Shown here piece by piece: positions 61,265-64,000 of a DNA stretch of 64,000 bases. Positions within the stretch are counted from its first letter, which is position 1, and the number at the start of each line of letters is the position of its first letter. The DNA is taken from positions 124,001 through 188,000 of the forward strand of contig NZ_SRLH01000006.1 in the NCBI RefSeq assembly GCF_004745595.1, written 5' to 3'. Source of the DNA: Flavobacterium humi (lineage in GTDB: Bacteria > Bacteroidota > Bacteroidia > Flavobacteriales > Flavobacteriaceae). Under the pieces are notes generated by a model. It did not search any database. It saw only the letters and a program-made list of their open reading frames with translations, and was not told where the DNA came from. The position numbers and the translations under genes are program-made.

Positions 61265-63856
61265 ATGAATTCAATGATGATTTATGTGCCAATTGTCATG
61301 GCATTAATAGGCCTTGCATTTATGGCCGCAAAAAGGGCTTGGGTACTCAAGCAGGATGCCGGAGACGGTAAAATGAAAGAAATTTCAGAGCACATTTACG
61401 AAGGAGCCCTTGCCTTTCTAAAAGCCGAATACAGATTATTGACTTTCTTCGTTATAGGGGCAAGTATTGTTTTAGCGGGGATTACTTTTGTTCCGGGAGT
61501 TAAAACAAACATATTAATTGTAGTAGCCTTTATTTTTGGGGCTATTTTTTCTGCATTGGCCGGAAATATGGGAATGAAAATTGCCACTAAAACCAATGTA
61601 CGAACCACACAAGCCGCCCGTACCAGCTTACCGCAGGCATTAAAGGTTTCCTTTGGCGGTGGAACGGTAATGGGATTAGGTGTTGCCGGTTTGGCCGTTT
61701 TAGGTTTGACAGGGTTCTTTATTTTCTTTTTTAATTATTTTATGCAAGGCACCTGGACTTCTTCAGAAGATATGACAGTTGTTTTGGAAACATTGGCAGG
61801 TTTCTCCCTTGGAGCAGAATCCATTGCCTTGTTTGCCCGTGTCGGAGGTGGTATTTACACCAAAGCTGCTGACGTAGGTGCAGATTTAGTCGGTAAGGTT
61901 GAGGCCGGTATCCCGGAAGACGATCCCCGCAATCCTGCCACCATTGCAGATAACGTAGGGGATAACGTGGGTGATGTTGCCGGTATGGGAGCCGATTTAT
62001 TCGGGTCATATGTTGCTACGGTCTTGGCTGCGATGGTTCTGGGTAATTATGTGATTAAAGATATGGGAGGTAAGATAGAGGATGCTTTCGGAGGAATAGG
62101 CCCTATTTTATTACCAATGGCCATAGCCGGTTTCGGGATCTTATTTTCCATCATCGGAACGATGCTGGTTAAAATTAGCAGCAACGATGCAAAGGAAAAA
62201 CAAGTACAAGGCGCATTAAATGTAGGGAACTGGGTTTCCATCGTTTTAACGGCGGTTTCCTGCTTCTTTTTGGTACGTTACATGTTGCCTGAAGTTATGA
62301 CCATGAAATTCTTCGGGGAAGCAGCCCAGCAAATCTCTTCCATGAGAGTATTTTATGCTACCATTGTTGGTTTGATTGTTGGCGGGGTGATTTCTTCCGT
62401 AACAGAATATTATACAGGTTTAGGGACAAAACCAGTATTGGCAATTGTCCAAAAATCAAGCACGGGAGCAGGAACAAACGTCATTGCCGGTTTAGCAACG
62501 GGCATGATTTCTACTTTTCCAACAGTTTTAATATTTGCAGCTGCTATTTGGTCTTCGTATGCTTTGGCAGGATTTTACGGAGTGGCATTGGCTGCTTCTG
62601 CCATGATGGCTACTACTGCGATGCAATTGGCAATCGATGCTTTCGGCCCAATTTCCGATAATGCCGGAGGGATTGCAGAAATGAGCGAATTGCCAAAAGA
62701 AGTCCGCACCCGTACCGATATTTTAGATTCTGTCGGAAATACTACAGCAGCAACCGGTAAAGGTTTTGCCATTGCCTCTGCCGCATTGACCTCATTAGCA
62801 TTATTTGCCGCCTATGTAACTTTTACAGGTATAGACGGAATCAATATTTTCAAAGCGCCGGTTTTGGCCATGTTATTTGTCGGAGGAATGATTCCAGTGG
62901 TTTTCTCAGCCCTGGCTATGAATTCCGTAGGAAAGGCTGCGATGGATATGGTCTATGAAGTGCGCCGCCAGTTTAAGGAAATTCCAGGGATTATGGAAGG
63001 TACCGGAAAACCGGAATACGGAAAATGTGTAGAAATCTCTACAAAAGCAGCCCTTCGCGAGATGATGCTGCCGGGTATTTTAACCATTGGTTTCCCCATT
63101 GCCATTGTATTGCTAGGATTAGTGGTGTATGGTGATAATCATCAGTTAATTGCTGAAATGCTAGGAGGTTATATGGCCGGTGTGACGGTTTCGGGAGTGC
63201 TTTGGGCTATTTTCCAAAATAATGCCGGAGGTGCCTGGGACAATGCCAAAAAATCTTTTGAAGCCGGTGTAATGATCAACGGAGAAATGACTTACAAAGG
63301 GTCAGATGCCCATAAAGCTGCCGTAACCGGTGATACTGTTGGAGATCCGTTCAAGGATACTTCAGGCCCATCAATGAATATCTTGATCAAATTAACTTGT
63401 TTGATCGGATTGGTAATGGCCCCGATTTTAGGTAACGGCCATTCGGAAGGAACTTCAAAAGCGGCTTGCTGCACTATGTCTGAAGTTAGGACAGAAATGA
63501 AATGCGATGCTTCCAAAATGCCGATGATGACCAAAGACGAATGCGCTAAAATGTGTGATGAAATGGGTTGCACCGCCGAAGAGAAAGCAGTTTGCATGGC
63601 TCATTTCGATCAAAACGGTAAATTCCAAAAAGTCAAAGACTGCAAAAAAGCATGTTGCGCAGCTCTTCCTTATAAAGAAATGACAAGCAATGTTTCCAAA
63701 CAGGTTGCTATCGAGAAGACAAACGTTGACGGCAAAGTAAAAGCATCCGTTACGATTGCCACGACAGAAAACGGCAAAACAACCGAAGAGGTAAAAACAT
63801 TTGAAGGAACAGAAGCAGAAGTAACTGCTAAAATTGAAGAATTCAAAAAGAAATAA
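61265..63856 (+). CDS. hppA: Membrane ion-pumping pyrophosphatase HppA with cysteine-rich C-terminal extension
   Basis: The 863-residue protein has about 16 membrane helices and the PPase motifs [51 protein letters not shown] and DNAKKSFE. The [10 protein letters not shown] segment has Ala495, as in K+-dependent enzymes, which suggests Na+ pumping. It couples PPi hydrolysis to ion export across the inner membrane. Beyond the last helix, residues 727-863 form a tail with ten cysteines ([25 protein letters not shown]) then an alternating beta-like Lys/Thr part. This tail is not in typical HppA (about 700-740 residues). It starts at 63443. Confidence 0.93.
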   Translation: MNSMMIYVPIVMALIGLAFMAAKRAWVLKQDAGDGKMKEISEHIYEGALAFLKAEYRLLTFFVIGASIVLAGITFVPGVKTNILIVVAFIFGAIFSALAGNMGMKIATKTNVRTTQAARTSLPQALKVSFGGGTVMGLGVAGLAVLGLTGFFIFFFNYFMQGTWTSSEDMTVVLETLAGFSLGAESIALFARVGGGIYTKAADVGADLVGKVEAGIPEDDPRNPATIADNVGDNVGDVAGMGADLFGSYVATVLAAMVLGNYVIKDMGGKIEDAFGGIGPILLPMAIAGFGILFSIIGTMLVKISSNDAKEKQVQGALNVGNWVSIVLTAVSCFFLVRYMLPEVMTMKFFGEAAQQISSMRVFYATIVGLIVGGVISSVTEYYTGLGTKPVLAIVQKSSTGAGTNVIAGLATGMISTFPTVLIFAAAIWSSYALAGFYGVALAASAMMATTAMQLAIDAFGPISDNAGGIAEMSELPKEVRTRTDILDSVGNTTAATGKGFAIASAALTSLALFAAYVTFTGIDGINIFKAPVLAMLFVGGMIPVVFSALAMNSVGKAAMDMVYEVRRQFKEIPGIMEGTGKPEYGKCVEISTKAALREMMLPGILTIGFPIAIVLLGLVVYGDNHQLIAEMLGGYMAGVTVSGVLWAIFQNNAGGAWDNAKKSFEAGVMINGEMTYKGSDAHKAAVTGDTVGDPFKDTSGPSMNILIKLTCLIGLVMAPILGNGHSEGTSKAACCTMSEVRTEMKCDASKMPMMTKDECAKMCDEMGCTAEEKAVCMAHFDQNGKFQKVKDCKKACCAALPYKEMTSNVSKQVAIEKTNVDGKVKASVTIATTENGKTTEEVKTFEGTEAEVTAKIEEFKKK

Positions 63857-63877
63857 CCCACTTGTTATAAATTTTTT

Positions 63878-63906
63878 AAAGCCTTGCATTTTGTAAGGCT
63901 TTTTTT
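63878..63906 (+). terminator. Terminator of hppA
   Basis: AAAGCCTTGCA pairs with the following TGTAAGGCTTT around a short loop, then T run. Confidence 0.85.
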
Positions 63907-63954
63907 GTAGTTTTTTATTTAATTTTAGCGAAACTACTAACACCCAAATCACAA

Positions 63955-64000
63955 ATGTTTAAAAGCAAGTCATTACTACTTTTATTGTTCGCTGCCGTTG
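63955..64000 (+). CDS. Start of a secreted protein (partial, cut by window edge)
   Basis: The ATG at 63955 opens MFKSKSLLLLLFAAV, the start of a signal peptide, before the window ends after 15 codons. No function can be assigned. Confidence 0.5.
   Translation, partial: MFKSKSLLLLLFAAV

Overview
The window is a piece of a Bacteroidota chromosome, almost certainly from Flavobacteriaceae and close to Flavobacterium. Several things point there. Most recognisable promoters have the Bacteroidota form, TAnnTTTG around -7, sometimes with TTG about 20 bases upstream. The gene neighbourhoods are typical of the family: coaX-porin-lptC-ppiD, GYDIA-type GHMP kinase with HMG-CoA reductase, mreBCD-mrdA-rodA, menG/ubiE with a PorT-like barrel of type IX secretion, and the BamA-like lipoprotein TamL. 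The AccD lacks zinc-ribbon cysteines, and two copies of a dispersed palindromic intergenic repeat are present. The genus is inferred from recall, not from a search.

Bases 1 to about 8726 look like the right-hand part of an integrated mobile island whose boundary is the 3' end of a tRNA-Phe gene (8726-8798, minus strand). From left to right it holds a truncated type I restriction specificity gene (hsdS), hsdR and a small XRE regulator overlapping hsdR. Next come a 542-residue protein with family-A-polymerase-like motifs behind a structured RNA leader, an AT-rich gap and a second XRE-like regulator. A FISUMP/MORN-type lipoprotein, a repeat-rich non-coding stretch, a 49-residue orphan gene with its own terminator and a MerR/excisionase-like 55-residue protein follow. 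No integrase or hsdM is visible; they may lie left of the window. The polymerase-like gene with its leader is the least explained item here.

From 8.9 kb onward the content is ordinary chromosome. 8.9-13.8 kb: CoaX, an outer-membrane protein, LptC, a small membrane protein and a PpiD-type foldase. 13.9-16.3 kb: mevalonate pathway genes. 16.4-24.7 kb: a peptide-use cluster of a DPP-IV-like peptidase, three tandem POT transporters and two thioredoxin-fold proteins. 24.7-29.5 kb (minus): SurE, LpxB, an NlpC/P60 lipoprotein and ComEC. 29.7-33.5 kb: a C-terminal-processing protease, a secreted coiled-coil protein and a DNA/RNA endonuclease lipoprotein. 33.5-39.1 kb (minus): the cell-shape operon mreB-mreC-mreD-mrdA-rodA. 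39.2-47.5 kb: PurH, a MacB/FtsX permease, AccD, aldolase, TamL and an rRNA methyltransferase. 47.6-54.0 kb (minus): PorT-like barrel, MenG/UbiE, FolA, a 2TM protein, ThyA, bifunctional nuclease and EtfAB. 54.5-55.9 kb: an SDR oxidoreductase and a TetR repressor sharing near-identical operators. 56.3-64.0 kb: PDH E1 beta, a DUF5686 outer-membrane protein, AlkA-like glycosylase, soluble pyrophosphatase, a membrane pyrophosphatase with a cysteine-rich tail, and the start of another secreted protein.

The main unexplained signals are the polymerase-like gene and its leader, an apparent unannotated structured RNA of about 300 nt at 49.19-49.52 kb, the two-copy palindromic repeat at 14.8 and 59.8 kb, an 11-bp tandem repeat upstream of the PDH gene, and the cysteine-rich C-terminus of the membrane pyrophosphatase.
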